A stretch of 64,000 bases of DNA from UBA8401 sp041665525 (GCA_041665525.1 JBAYIS010000003.1:62001-126000), one strand, 5' to 3'. Shown: positions 18,601-27,043, numbered from the stretch's first letter. Program-made: numbers and translations. Notes: generated by a model not told the origin, from the sequence alone.

Positions 18601-21018
18601 ATATGGGCTCGTTTCATTGGAGAGGATCACCGCCTGATTGATCAGCTGCTGGTCTTCGCCGACAGTAGGATACGGATTGACGACTGAAGCCTGGAACGTA
18701 ATTGTATTGTTCAAATTACCGCCACCTGCCGGTATCGTTCCGATATTCCATGTCAGAACCTGACGGGTAGGATTGCTAAGTGTTGTAACACTGTTCGGTG
18801 CCGGTGATGCTGTTCCGGTGAGATAGCTTACGTTTTCCGGAAGCGTATCGCGGACAACAACACTGTGTGCAACACCAGTGCCGACGTTGCCATAGAGGAT
18901 CGTATACGATACGTTATTACCCGGATATGTTGTGGTCGGACTGACAGATTTGGAGAGTGAAAGCACCGCGCCAAGGATCGTATTCGAAACGGAAGAACTG
19001 ACGACCGGATCGACCAAATCAGTTGACGTCAACGTTCCGACATTGACCAAAGGATTCACGCCGTTATACGGCTGCGATACACGAACACGAACAGAGACAG
19101 AAGCATTTGCACCTGCATTAACTGTTCCGATACTCCATGTCACTTTTCGAGTTGTCGAGTCATACGATCCACCGTTATAAACAACCACATCGTTGCTTAA
19201 TCCTTGAACCAAAGAATCAGTGATGACAACGTTGTTTAACGTTACTGTTCCGGTATTTGTGTATGTCAATGTATATCTGATTGTATCATTCGGATTCACA
19301 CCAGCAACGGCAGAAGTTGCTTTGGAAAGTGTTGCTGCCGCATTGGTCACCGTCACTGTCGCAACATTAGTTGCAGAGGTGAAGTATGTTGAACCTTTCG
19401 CGGTCACCGAATTTGGATAGGTTCCCGGTGTTGTTCCAGCAAGAACATTGAATTTTAATGTCTTGCTTGTTCCCGCTGCAATCGATATTGCGGGATTGAA
19501 TATCCACCGAATTGTTCCAGTTGAATTGGCTGTCGGCGAAGCTGTCGGTGCCAATGTTCCGCCGGTCGTATCATTCAGATATGTAAACGTGCCCGGCAGA
19601 ATATCGGATAACGTGTCCAGCGTTATGGCATCCGCCTGAGGATTCGTCACAGAAATGGTGTATGTGAGTTTCCTTTGAGCATCGGAGAGATTCGCCTGAA
19701 CCGTTGTGCGGCTGACGCTCTTGCTTAATGTTGCCGGAATGATGCCGCAATCATTGCTGATTGTTGCATACACTTCGGGATATTGTGTTACCGTCTGTAA
19801 ATATGAATCGGTGCTGTTTCCCGCTTGATCTTGTGCAATCACTTTGATCAAATACCGGCCGCGAGGCAGAGATTCGGTGTTCCACGTTGCCGTCCAAGTA
19901 CCGAGAGATGTTGCCGTACCTTCACTGATCAATGTCCAGTCAACACCCGCTTCATCCGGAAGATTGTTCTCATTCAGATCATACCAGTAATAAAATGTGT
20001 TGGTCACAACGCTGCTCGCCACTGTCGAGCAATCAATCGTCCGTTGTGATGTGAGCACTTTTGTGGAAAGATTGACCGTCGGACAATATGCTGCGGTTAC
20101 TTCCGTGACGACGATCTTCGGAATGGATGATACCGGATCGAAAGTAATCGGATCTCCGCTGGCAAACGGTGCATCGATGGAAGGACAAAATGCACCGACA
20201 TATGCATAATCCTTTTGGAACGGATCAGAATTGCTGTTTGCAGTGGTGAATACTGCGGTAAAAACTGTGGATGAGGTAAAGACCGGACCGTTGTACGCGC
20301 TTGCATCAAGTGCAGAGATAGGCATCTGGAAATCAATAAAGTAGCCGGCTTCGCCATCATCACTCACACGGGACGTTCCGAAATCTTTCGTCGACAAGCT
20401 CCAGTTCAACGGCGTCAGCAAATTGCCATTGCCGTCGTATTGCATCATTTTGTTATTATATGTTCCGCTTGTGTACTTCTGAGCACCGTAGATTTCATTC
20501 AGCAGATAGACTCCCGTGCCGGGTACAATCGACTGCGTGTTCGTCAAACGTGAATAAATGATCTGAATTCTGTCGATCGGCGTACTGGGTGAACCGCCGT
20601 CGCCGTTCAAATACACCGAATAATCTCTCCAACCATCACCGTTCACATCCATCATCATGATCCACGTTCCGGCTTTCCACGGATCGGTATTTCCAGCGTT
20701 GTTGCCGGTATATGCATTCGGATCTGATTCAACACGGAAACGGACGAACATTGTGTTGTTATTAAACGCGAAATAAATGGACGGCTTTGATTGGTCCGGT
20801 GTACCTGAAGAAATATTCACATATCCCTGCGGCGAAGTACCGCCGTTGGAAGGATCCTGTACTGCTGGATCGGCAAATACTGTGTCCTTGATCGTGTAGT
20901 ATCGCCATTCATTTGCTGCCGGCCATGCTACCGGAGAGAATTGCTGAGCAAACAAAACAGATGATACTGCAAGAGCAAAAACAAAGTGTAAAAGAATATG
21001 TGCGCTGAATTTTTTCAC
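15649..21018 (-). CDS. Giant exported DUF11-repeat protein, 1789 aa
   Basis: The start is GTG (21018), 14 bases after the stop of the regulator gene. A full signal peptide begins right at that codon (cleavage near VLFA/QQ at residue 24-25), which supports the start although no strong ribosome site is seen. Residues about 25-320 form a non-repeat domain with an acidic DVNGDGWRDY loop and strand-rich stretches, somewhat like CBM9/DOMON-type modules (tentative). From about 420 to the end, about eleven DUF11 domains of 110-130 residues follow, each opening with a (L/T)-K-S/T-V-type strand and GDT...YTI. The last ~110 residues resemble the end of the neighbouring ~590-aa protein. Such repeats usually build long surface stalks or fibres. 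No membrane anchor or OmpA domain is present. Confidence 0.85.
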   Translation of the reverse strand: MKKFSAHILLHFVFALAVSSVLFAQQFSPVAWPAANEWRYYTIKDTVFADPAVQDPSNGGTSPQGYVNISSGTPDQSKPSIYFAFNNNTMFVRFRVESDPNAYTGNNAGNTDPWKAGTWIMMMDVNGDGWRDYSVYLNGDGGSPSTPIDRIQIIYSRLTNTQSIVPGTGVYLLNEIYGAQKYTSGTYNNKMMQYDGNGNLLTPLNWSLSTKDFGTSRVSDDGEAGYFIDFQMPISALDASAYNGPVFTSSTVFTAVFTTANSNSDPFQKDYAYVGAFCPSIDAPFASGDPITFDPVSSIPKIVVTEVTAAYCPTVNLSTKVLTSQRTIDCSTVASSVVTNTFYYWYDLNENNLPDEAGVDWTLISEGTATSLGTWTATWNTESLPRGRYLIKVIAQDQAGNSTDSYLQTVTQYPEVYATISNDCGIIPATLSKSVSRTTVQANLSDAQRKLTYTISVTNPQADAITLDTLSDILPGTFTYLNDTTGGTLAPTASPTANSTGTIRWIFNPAISIAAGTSKTLKFNVLAGTTPGTYPNSVTAKGSTYFTSATNVATVTVTNAAATLSKATSAVAGVNPNDTIRYTLTYTNTGTVTLNNVVITDSLVQGLSNDVVVYNGGSYDSTTRKVTWSIGTVNAGANASVSVRVRVSQPYNGVNPLVNVGTLTSTDLVDPVVSSSVSNTILGAVLSLSKSVSPTTTYPGNNVSYTILYGNVGTGVAHSVVVRDTLPENVSYLTGTASPAPNSVTTLSNPTRQVLTWNIGTIPAGGGNLNNTITFQASVVNPYPTVGEDQQLINQAVILSNETSPYSSNATLLVTAIPNVSLTKTSNQAVYATSDTGTYTLTLTNTGFYTATLDTLEDVLPNNFQYRWTNGGTLYSAVTTRPVTGSTGTVQWIFNPAATLTPGQTKTLTFRVKAPIVGVNYTNTARARGVLVSSEQSTISTTLPIGIAENEEVMVKSVDKSTVYVGDTLVYTLFYLNNSGSAKSRTVKDTLPNSLNYIGSTASVGTVSNSGNIITWLPGSVANGGSASLIIRGIVNQGGVVIPNRASLNSTTPVTLTNTVTTTSLLSPSITLTKSVDITSAPVGTELTYTINYSNAPGVSASTISTVTDTIPTNLTYVTGSVTGGGAYVGSPARLVWNLGTVDANTSGTLTFKATINTGTSIGTTITNKAVFTNAEDTYKTSSVNTTVSAIPNFTLTKSVDLVSAGPADTLTYTIRYKNVGSAGATSVVLTDTVPANTTFISASNSGTNTGGIVTWNLPNIAVNDSGEVTMLVHLPKPIAYNSIAQISNKATISAFGITDKHSSPALTNVIYPQLAAVKAVDSTTAFATSIITYSIVVSNATISTSTATVLFDSIPAWTTYVPNSTKINNVVQTDVSGTSPLVSGLALGDVTPDSSKTVTFQVQINSPISNGRIIPNTSWVTTDKLVDSIPGTSVTTTVLSYPNLTLQKSASYTNNTPEDTITYSLTYGNTGSDTATTFTVVDTIPSNMTYVPGSLTGTGASFATNRILVSLAMLGTNDTGNVVTFKTVVNSPLAAGNTIFINKAYASAANASTVSDTGSVTIVARPDFTTSTKTMVDIDGGFAVPADTISYTITVKNSGSANATSVSVTDTVPQHVTILTDTFNPGATVNGRVITFNSFNVTVGDSAVLTYQVQIDSSVINQVAAINTAVIRGNGDSAVVTASFMPINRPVMMMTKTANRASARPGDTIMYTITYSNAGTMAATLVTMSDTEPQHTTYVPNSVTINTVNKSDAADADEVTLVGSTVQLNIGIVQPGVSGTITIKVRVN

Positions 21019-21032
21019 GTTAAATTATTTTA

Positions 21033-21290
21033 TTATCGAGCTGCAGCAATTGGTGTATAATTATTTTCTTCACGGAACGATGATCGCAATTGCGTCGTAT
21101 CAAGGAACTTCATGGAAATGTTATAAGTCGTTGCAAAATCTGAGAGATGAGTTCTGCTGAATTTCCTATGACCTCCTTCCGTCACATGACATTTTAATTT
21201 TCCGGAATCTGCCCAACGCTGAATTGAAGAAGGGCTCACTCCAAGCAATTCCGCAATCTCTTGTGTTGTAAAAAAATTTTCATTTTCCAT
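21033..21290 (-). CDS. BldC/excisionase-type helix-turn-helix DNA-binding protein
   Basis: An 85-aa protein, essentially one winged helix-turn-helix of the MerR/BldC/excisionase superfamily: FTTQEIAELLGVSPSSIQRW, then the wing GGHRKFSRTHLSDF. The remaining ~30 residues are unlike any effector domain I recognise. The ATG has AAGG six bases upstream. It is the first gene of the surface-protein run, 14 bases before the 1789-aa gene, and is transcribed from the divergent AT-rich region 21291-21581. That position suggests it controls the operon, possibly by autoregulation. No integrase is nearby, so it is unlikely to be a true excisionase. Confidence 0.8.
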   Translation of the reverse strand: MENENFFTTQEIAELLGVSPSSIQRWADSGKLKCHVTEGGHRKFSRTHLSDFATTYNISMKFLDTTQLRSSFREENNYTPIAAAR

Positions 21291-21347
21291 AGCACACCTT
21301 TTCGTCTAAAAAATACCAATGAGCGGTTTGAGTGTATTTAATTTTCT

Positions 21348-21376
21348 GGTATAAAATCGCCATAAAGTGTTGTAAA
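21348..21376 (-). promoter_or_regulatory. Candidate promoter of the surface-protein operon
   Basis: Read on the minus strand, TTTACA (21371-21376) and TATACC (21348-21353) are separated by 17 bases, about 50 bases before the ATG of the helix-turn-helix gene. The match is to the general sigma-70 pattern. Bacteroidota-type promoters can differ, so this is tentative. Confidence 0.33.
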
Positions 21377-21513
21377 ATAAAGAGTTGTTAAGGATTTCTA
21401 ATAGTGATTAGAAAACTCTAATCACACTTAATGTATTTTAATAATTGACGTTTATCTATTGTCATAGGTTACATTCGTAAACATTAGACTCTTATAATGA
21501 CTCAATTTTGTGG

Positions 21514-21542
21514 TTGTTATAGTATCCAATCTGGTCTATATT
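21514..21542 (+). promoter_or_regulatory. Candidate promoter of the AT-rich membrane-protein gene
   Basis: TTGTTA (21514-21519) and TATATT (21537-21542) are 17 bases apart, 39 bases before the ATG at 21582. This places divergent promoters within the same 291-base AT-rich gap as the surface-operon promoter. Nothing else is recognisable in this gap. Confidence 0.4.
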
Positions 21543-21581
21543 GAATTCAGAATCCGTTAAATTGATTATCGAGAAAAGTTT

Positions 21582-22523
21582 ATGTTGAAAAGAAGACGTA
21601 AATCGGTTCCAAAATCTGAACAGGAAAACGAAACCCTTTCAAACCTTCCCATGAAACCGCTAAAGGGTGAAGTCCTTCTCAGAGGTATATTGGATCAAAA
21701 ATTCAATGAATTTGGAATTGCGTTGCGCGAAGAATTTGACAGGCAAGTGATTTCAGGTAATTCTGAATTGAGGGATGCACTTTTCCGGGAAAGAAACGAT
21801 CGAAAGCGTGCAAATCGCGTGATTTTTGGCTTTTTATCAGTCGTAGTGTTACTATTGGTGGCAAATATCTTTTTCATAGTAAATACTACTGAATCCAGCG
21901 TAAAAACAGCATTAACTCAGGAATTCACTCTTTTTGAGCAAAAATCGAAAGAAACGACTCAATCTCTTTTTGTCCCCATCCAGAAGACTGTGGAATCAAA
22001 TCTAAACAGAGTTTCTTCTGAGTTGTCGTTAAGCCGAGGTTATATCGATGTTTTTGCCTTGGAAGGTTTAGCCAGAAATGGTTCCCGAAGTGCCTTTGAA
22101 GAACTAGTGAAGACAGTCAATCGCGGAGGAGCAAAAGGTTCATTTGCAGGAAATAAACTCAAAGAATTGAAGGACTATTACTCGCTTCTTACGGAACCAA
22201 AGAGGCAAAATTTAACGCTCGGTGAACTCTCAGTGGTCAAAGGTGGCGCTTCAACGGTTACCGATTCACTTACAGCTGTGGAATTGATTTATGTCTTAAA
22301 TTCACCAGGAGCGACTCTCCCCCAAATTCATCAAATACTGACACAGTTGTGGGACCAGCAATTGACAAAAGACCATGAAAATGAGCTTTGGCATATTCTT
22401 CAAAATTCTCAGAATCTACCCGCTGCAATAGCCACATGTTCACTCCTCCAAAAGAATTTTGGGAATCGGGGTTCCATCTACGATTTTGCAAAGTGGAAAG
22501 CTTTTTTGGAAAACCGAATGTAA
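21582..22523 (+). CDS. Unknown single-pass membrane protein with helical C-terminal domain
   Basis: A 313-aa protein I do not recognise. Residues 1-80 are charged and probably cytoplasmic. One transmembrane helix lies at about 86-106 (IFGFLSVVVLLLVANIFFIV). A likely coiled-coil linker spans 110-150, and an all-helical region (about 155-313) has repeats suggestive of HEAT/TPR-like packing. The topology suggests a periplasmic or scaffold domain on a membrane anchor. The gene is one of only three on the plus strand and is visibly more AT-rich than its neighbours. It stands alone, divergent from the surface-protein operon and convergent with tRNA-Ser, which raises the possibility of recent acquisition. 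It ends at a bidirectional terminator. Confidence 0.75.
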   Translation: MLKRRRKSVPKSEQENETLSNLPMKPLKGEVLLRGILDQKFNEFGIALREEFDRQVISGNSELRDALFRERNDRKRANRVIFGFLSVVVLLLVANIFFIVNTTESSVKTALTQEFTLFEQKSKETTQSLFVPIQKTVESNLNRVSSELSLSRGYIDVFALEGLARNGSRSAFEELVKTVNRGGAKGSFAGNKLKELKDYYSLLTEPKRQNLTLGELSVVKGGASTVTDSLTAVELIYVLNSPGATLPQIHQILTQLWDQQLTKDHENELWHILQNSQNLPAAIATCSLLQKNFGNRGSIYDFAKWKAFLENRM

Positions 22524-22546
22524 AGCGTGAAACTGTTTTTAAAAAC

Positions 22547-22575
22547 AAAAAACCACGCCGAGGCTTGGTTTTTTT
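22547..22575. terminator. Bidirectional terminator between an unknown gene and tRNA-Ser
   Basis: A run of A (22547-22552) and a run of T (22569-22575) flank a short G+C-containing stem (ACCA...TGGT and GC/GC with loop CGAG). Because the A and T runs pair and mirror each other, the element can end transcription of the plus-strand gene at 22523 and of the minus-strand tRNA whose 3' end is at 22590. Confidence 0.7.
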
Positions 22576-22589
22576 ATGGGCTATATTAG

Positions 22590-22672
22590 CGGTGAGCCTG
22601 GGATTCGAACCCAGAAGTCCTTACGGACGCCAGTTTTCAAGACTGGTGCAATAGCCGTTCTGCCAACTCACC
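22590..22672 (-). tRNA. tRNA-Ser (anticodon UGA)
   Basis: The minus strand folds as a class II tRNA. The acceptor is GGTGAGT paired with GCTCACC (one G-T pair). The anticodon stem is CCAGT/ACTGG around loop CTTGAAA, giving anticodon TGA. A long variable arm (GTCC-GTAA-GGAC) is diagnostic of Ser/Leu/Tyr. The T arm is CTGGG TTCGAAT CCCAG. The discriminator base is G. The CCA end is not encoded. The length is 83 nt. Confidence 0.95.
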
Positions 22673-22810
22673 ATACTTCCGGATACAAATATACAAAAAC
22701 AGCCATTCTCTGCAAAATAGTTTTTTTACATCATGAAAAAGTTTTTTTCCGATAATTCCCTTTACAAAGTAGATACTGTTTAAGAATAATTTTTATATTG
22801 TCTCTGCTTT

Positions 22811-24142
22811 ATGGAAATTTATTCTTTTGATATCGTCCGGATTCTTTCCGCTGCAGCACTTGCAGCAGTCTCAATGCTCTCCATGATTATTGGCACAGCG
22901 ATCGGAGTGTACGCAAAACCTTCCCAGCGGACAAATGCAATTATTATGGCATTCGGGACAGGAGCATTGATTCAAGCCCTCGCGATTGAACTTGCACTAA
23001 AAGGGGCACACCGTCTTACAGGTGTTGCAAATATGAGCGGTGCCGACGCATGGGTCTGGGTGGCAACCGGATTCATCGGCGGCGGATTAATTTATTATCT
23101 GGCGAATAAATGGCTGGAGAAAAAAGGTGCAGCTATACGGCATCCGGCGCTTGCAAAATTCTATTACCTCAGACAAAAACGTGCTGACTCCGATCTTCTC
23201 CTCGACCAGCTCTCGAACGTTGAACTTGTCCGATCTCTCCCTCCCGAGGAAATGGAAGGTGTGCTCACCTGTGTTATACCGATAAACGTATCAGCAGGAG
23301 AAGTGTTGTTCCGGCAGGGTGACGCGGGAAATGCTTTATATTTAATCACTACCGGCGAGATCCAGATCTTTACCGGACCGGACATCGAGAAGAATATCGT
23401 TGCAACACTCGGTCCCGGCCAATCCTTCGGTGAAATGGCGCTGTTGAACAGTGATTCTCGTACTGCATCAGCCGTTGCACTGGCGGATACTAAACTGCTG
23501 AAGATTGACAAAGAGCAATTTGATGCATTGCTGGAAATATCCCCGGGATTGCGGAAATCGATCGAACAACTCAGTTCCAAACGGATTCTCCACAATGTCC
23601 AAAATCTGCAGGGTCAGCATAGCACCAATCATTGGCGAAAGGTCGCGGCTTCGAACATTCACCGCATATCGAAAGCAGAAGAACTGACGTACATGAAGAA
23701 GAGCATCTCGTCGGGAAATCCTCTTGCGCTTTTCCTTGGAGCGATGCTGGATACGATTCCAGAATCAATCATCATCGGCGCAGGCTTTGTTTCGCTCGAT
23801 TCGTATACGTTCACGTTTATTCTTGCTGTCTTTCTTTCGAACCTTCCCGAATCAATGGGAAGCTCTAAGAATATGCACGAAGCTGGGTATAGTACTCCCA
23901 AGATCTTCGGATTGTGGTTGGGGCTCATCGTAGCCGGAATTATTGCCGCTGCGCTTGGGAATATGTTTCTATTGGATGCGCCTCCGACAGTGATCACCAT
24001 TGTGGAAGCTGTCGCCGGCGGCGGTATTCTAGCCATGGTGGCTTCCGTCATGATGCCGGAAGCATATGAAGACGGCGGTGCAGAGGTCGGACTTGCGACG
24101 ATCGTCGGTTTTCTCGCCGCGTTTTATTTCTCATTGATCTGA
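22811..24142 (+). CDS. ZIP-like membrane transporter with inserted cyclic-nucleotide-binding domain (paralogue 1)
   Basis: A 443-aa protein with about eight predicted membrane helices: 11-35, 43-65, 83-99, then 303-325, 330-347, 365-388, 395-414 and 426-443. A Crp-type cyclic-nucleotide-binding domain (about 136-255) lies between helices 3 and 4. Its phosphate-binding cassette GQSFGEMALL...SRTA keeps the key E208 and R217, so ligand binding is plausible. Helices 4 and 5 carry DTIPES (314-319) and NLPES (344-348), echoing the HNxPEG and HExxHE signatures of ZIP metal transporters but with the metal-binding His replaced. A third motif, MMPEAYEDGG, is near 414. ZIP proteins have their variable cytosolic loop at this TM3-TM4 position. 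Function is inferred: a nucleotide-gated cation transporter or sensor. A close paralogue lies at 27261-28586. Confidence 0.78.
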   Translation: MEIYSFDIVRILSAAALAAVSMLSMIIGTAIGVYAKPSQRTNAIIMAFGTGALIQALAIELALKGAHRLTGVANMSGADAWVWVATGFIGGGLIYYLANKWLEKKGAAIRHPALAKFYYLRQKRADSDLLLDQLSNVELVRSLPPEEMEGVLTCVIPINVSAGEVLFRQGDAGNALYLITTGEIQIFTGPDIEKNIVATLGPGQSFGEMALLNSDSRTASAVALADTKLLKIDKEQFDALLEISPGLRKSIEQLSSKRILHNVQNLQGQHSTNHWRKVAASNIHRISKAEELTYMKKSISSGNPLALFLGAMLDTIPESIIIGAGFVSLDSYTFTFILAVFLSNLPESMGSSKNMHEAGYSTPKIFGLWLGLIVAGIIAAALGNMFLLDAPPTVITIVEAVAGGGILAMVASVMMPEAYEDGGAEVGLATIVGFLAAFYFSLI

Positions 24143-24167
24143 TTTTGGCATGAGAAATATCTTACAA

Positions 24168-24944
24168 TCATTTACCTACCCATCGCGGTTTCCGTTTTTC
24201 AGCAAACGCCTTCAATGCTTCCATCCTATCCTCAGTCGGAATCAAAGGTTCATAATACGTTCGTTCATTTTCGAATCCGTCCATTAGCCAACTTTTGTAA
24301 GATGATTCGATCGCTTTCTTTGCCTGCCGTATGGCGAGCGGAGCATTCGATGCGATTTCCCTCACGATGGCATCGAACTCTTCTGAAAATTTTTCTGCCG
24401 GAAAAAGAAAATCAACAACTCCGTCCGCTTTTGCTTCGGCGGCAGTAAACTGTTTAGCCGTCAATATCCATTTTTTTGCAATACCGGAAGAGGTCCGTTG
24501 TGCAAGTCTCTGAGTGCCGCCGGCAGCCGGAATGATGCCGAGACTCGTTTCCGGCAATCCCAATATTGCTGAATCACCTGCGATAAGGATATCACCCGAT
24601 AATGCAAATTCCAATCCGCCGCCGAGAGCTGCACCGTGAATCCCCATAATCACCGGCTGAGGTATTTCACACCAAGCAGCAGCTACGGATTGAATACCGT
24701 TGACAAACTGCATCACCTGATCCTGCGGCACTCCGGCGCGCTCTTTCAGATCTGCGCCGGCGCAAAACACTTTCCCTTCACCCTGCACGGCAATAACCCA
24801 AACTTCATCATTCATTCGAAGGAGACTGGCAGCGTCGATAAGTTCAGCCACCAGTTCCTTGTTTAATGCATTTACCGGAGGACGGTGAAGTGTTACTCGG
24901 GCAATGTGTTGCTCCGTATTCAATGTGAGATGTTGGTAATTCAT
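24168..24944 (-). CDS. Enoyl-CoA hydratase/isomerase of the crotonase family (phenylacetate pathway candidate)
   Basis: A 258-aa crotonase of full length. The oxyanion-hole motif GAALGGGLEFA and the AGADLKER segment are present. The two catalytic glutamates of hydratases are both there, E112 and E132 (LPETSLG), which favours a hydratase over a pure isomerase. The AGADLKER motif is close to that of methylglutaconyl-CoA hydratases (AUH/LiuC), so leucine breakdown is an alternative role. It follows paaZ by 71 bases on the same strand. Together with the paa operon nearby this suggests the PaaF step (2,3-dehydroadipyl-CoA hydration). No separate PaaG is seen in the window. Confidence 0.85.
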   Translation of the reverse strand: MNYQHLTLNTEQHIARVTLHRPPVNALNKELVAELIDAASLLRMNDEVWVIAVQGEGKVFCAGADLKERAGVPQDQVMQFVNGIQSVAAAWCEIPQPVIMGIHGAALGGGLEFALSGDILIAGDSAILGLPETSLGIIPAAGGTQRLAQRTSSGIAKKWILTAKQFTAAEAKADGVVDFLFPAEKFSEEFDAIVREIASNAPLAIRQAKKAIESSYKSWLMDGFENERTYYEPLIPTEDRMEALKAFAEKRKPRWVGK

Positions 24945-25015
24945 ATTACTTCCATTGATAAATAATAATTATCCAATTTTGATCATTTTTCCCACGAGCA
25001 CAGAGATGAATCGTA

Positions 25016-27043
25016 TCACTCCTTTTTTGCAACAAGTGTCAGCAACGTGTAAATGGCAACCTGTTCTTCCTGCTGATTAGTGACAATAACATCCCATTCC
25101 ACAACACCTTGCTTCTCTCCTTCTTTCGGCCTTGTAGATTTCACTGTCAATCGAACTTGAATTGTATCACCGGGATAAACGGGTTTAATAAATCTGAGCC
25201 CATCCAGACCATAATTGGCCATGACCGGGACAAATCCAGGTTCCACAAAGAGTCCTGCTGCTGCTGACAGGATGAAATATCCATGCGCAACACGCTTGTC
25301 AAAAATTGATTTACGCGCCAGTTCATCATCCATATGAGCATAGAAATGATCACCGCTCAGGTCGGCAAATTTTTCCACATCCTCAATCGTTATTAATCGC
25401 TTGTTGGTGAGAATCGAATCGCCGATCACGAGATCATCAAAATATTTTTTGAACGGATGAACACCATCCGTATGAACTGTTCCTCCGATAGTAAATTCAT
25501 CATATATCTTTCCCAGGGTCGTCGGAGAACCCTGCAGTGCCGTCCGCTGCATATAGTGAAGTACGCTGCGGATCCCGCCGAGTTCTTCGCCTCCACCCGC
25601 CCTGCCGGGTCCGCCGTGCACCATTTGCGGCATTGGCGAACCGTGTCCGGTCGATTCTTTGGTACTTGAACGATTCACCATCATGATTCTTCCATGATAG
25701 GGCGCCGTTCCGGATACAAATTGTCGACAGTGCAGATCGTTATTGGAAAAGAATGATGCAACCAGACTTCCTTTTCCCCGCCGGACGATTTCAATCGCAT
25801 CGTCCATCGAAGAATATCCCATCACTGTACTGACCGGACCAAAAGCCTCAATGTCGTGCGGTTCGCTCGACGTCAACGGTTTTGGACAATGCATCAAAGT
25901 CGGCCGGAAGAATGCGCCGTGCTCCAGTGAATGACCGTTGCGTTTAAATTCATGGGAGTATTCGAATACTTTTTCACTTGTACGGGACAGTTCCGTAACG
26001 CGACCCGTCACCTCTTGTAATTGATCGCTTCCAACCAACGGACCCATCTTCACATCTTCCAATACCGGATCTCCAACAACGACTCCGGACAATCGCTTTT
26101 GAAGTGCCACGATCACCTCCTGAAGAAACCTATCTGGAACGATGATCCTTCTAATTGCCGTGCAGCGTTGTCCGGCCTTCGTTGTCATTTCCCGTGCCAC
26201 TTCCTTAATAAACAGCGAAAACTCCTCCGTATCAGGCGCGGCATCTTCACCCAGCACGCAACTGTTCAGAGAATCTGCTTCCATATTGAAGCGGATGGAA
26301 TGCTCAATGATGTTCTCATGTTTTCGTAATTTTATCCCCGTGGAATGTGATCCGGTAAAGGTGACAACATCCTGCAGGGAAAGATGATTAAGTAAATCGC
26401 CGACACTGCCGCAGATTAATTGCAGTGCTCCTTCCGGAAGAATTTTTGAAAAGATGATCTCCTGAAAAACCTTTTGTGCCACATAACATGTGGAAGTCGC
26501 CGGTTTGATGATACACGGCATTCCGGCAAGAAACGCCGGTGCAAATTTTTCCAACATCCCCCATACCGGGAAATTAAACGCGTTGATATGTACGGCAACG
26601 CCTTCCAGCGGAACGCAGATATGCCGTCCAACAAACGTCCCCCCTTTTGACAACATCTCCGTCCCGCCGTCGATGTAAACTTGTTGATTCGGAAGTTCTT
26701 TCCGCCCTTTGCTCGCATATGCGAAGAGTGTACCGAACCCGCCGTCGATATCGAACCAGGAATCTGTTTTCGTCGCGCCGGTGTAGAATGAGACGGTATA
26801 GAACTGTTCTTTCCGCACCGAAAGATATTTTGCAAGCTCTTTCAGCATCAATGCACGCTGATGGAATGTATATCGTCGTATATTCTTTCCCCCGATGGAG
26901 CGAGAATATTCTGCCATCTGACGAAAATCGATACCGGTACTGTCTGCATCAAAAAGATGCTCGCCGGTGACCGCGCTTCGCAAGGGAACGGGTGTGCCTT
27001 TCCCTTCGATCCAATCACCATATGCATACGATCGTAACTTCAT
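25016..27043 (-). CDS. paaZ: PaaZ: bifunctional oxepin-CoA hydrolase / 3-oxo-5,6-dehydrosuberyl-CoA semialdehyde dehydrogenase
   Basis: A 675-aa fusion with the family's normal length. The N-terminal aldehyde dehydrogenase (about 1-520) has the general base E255 and nucleophile C294 (GQRC), one position from the E256/C295 of the E. coli enzyme. The C-terminal MaoC-type hydratase (about 530-670) has the catalytic motif DLSGDHFYAH starting at D561. It opens the oxepin-CoA ring made by PaaABC(E)/PaaG and oxidises the resulting semialdehyde. It is first in a two-gene minus-strand unit with the crotonase. It is divergent from the second ZIP-like gene and separated by that gene from the main paa operon. 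Confidence 0.95.
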   Translation of the reverse strand: MKLRSYAYGDWIEGKGTPVPLRSAVTGEHLFDADSTGIDFRQMAEYSRSIGGKNIRRYTFHQRALMLKELAKYLSVRKEQFYTVSFYTGATKTDSWFDIDGGFGTLFAYASKGRKELPNQQVYIDGGTEMLSKGGTFVGRHICVPLEGVAVHINAFNFPVWGMLEKFAPAFLAGMPCIIKPATSTCYVAQKVFQEIIFSKILPEGALQLICGSVGDLLNHLSLQDVVTFTGSHSTGIKLRKHENIIEHSIRFNMEADSLNSCVLGEDAAPDTEEFSLFIKEVAREMTTKAGQRCTAIRRIIVPDRFLQEVIVALQKRLSGVVVGDPVLEDVKMGPLVGSDQLQEVTGRVTELSRTSEKVFEYSHEFKRNGHSLEHGAFFRPTLMHCPKPLTSSEPHDIEAFGPVSTVMGYSSMDDAIEIVRRGKGSLVASFFSNNDLHCRQFVSGTAPYHGRIMMVNRSSTKESTGHGSPMPQMVHGGPGRAGGGEELGGIRSVLHYMQRTALQGSPTTLGKIYDEFTIGGTVHTDGVHPFKKYFDDLVIGDSILTNKRLITIEDVEKFADLSGDHFYAHMDDELARKSIFDKRVAHGYFILSAAAGLFVEPGFVPVMANYGLDGLRFIKPVYPGDTIQVRLTVKSTRPKEGEKQGVVEWDVIVTNQQEEQVAIYTLLTLVAKKE

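Noticed and set aside
6212..21018. Type IX secretion C-terminal sorting domain on the giant surface proteins
   Set aside because: The C-termini are DUF11-type or basic tails and lack the recognisable T9SS domain pattern; no por/spr genes are in the window.
21033..21290. Excisionase annotation implying a mobile element
   Set aside because: The fold is shared by BldC and many small regulators. No integrase, attachment repeats or phage genes are near, and the gene heads a surface operon.
21291..21581. Attachment-site duplicate of the tRNA-Ser 3' end at the far side of the AT-rich gene
   Set aside because: No copy of the T-arm/acceptor sequence is visible in this gap, so an island boundary is not supported.
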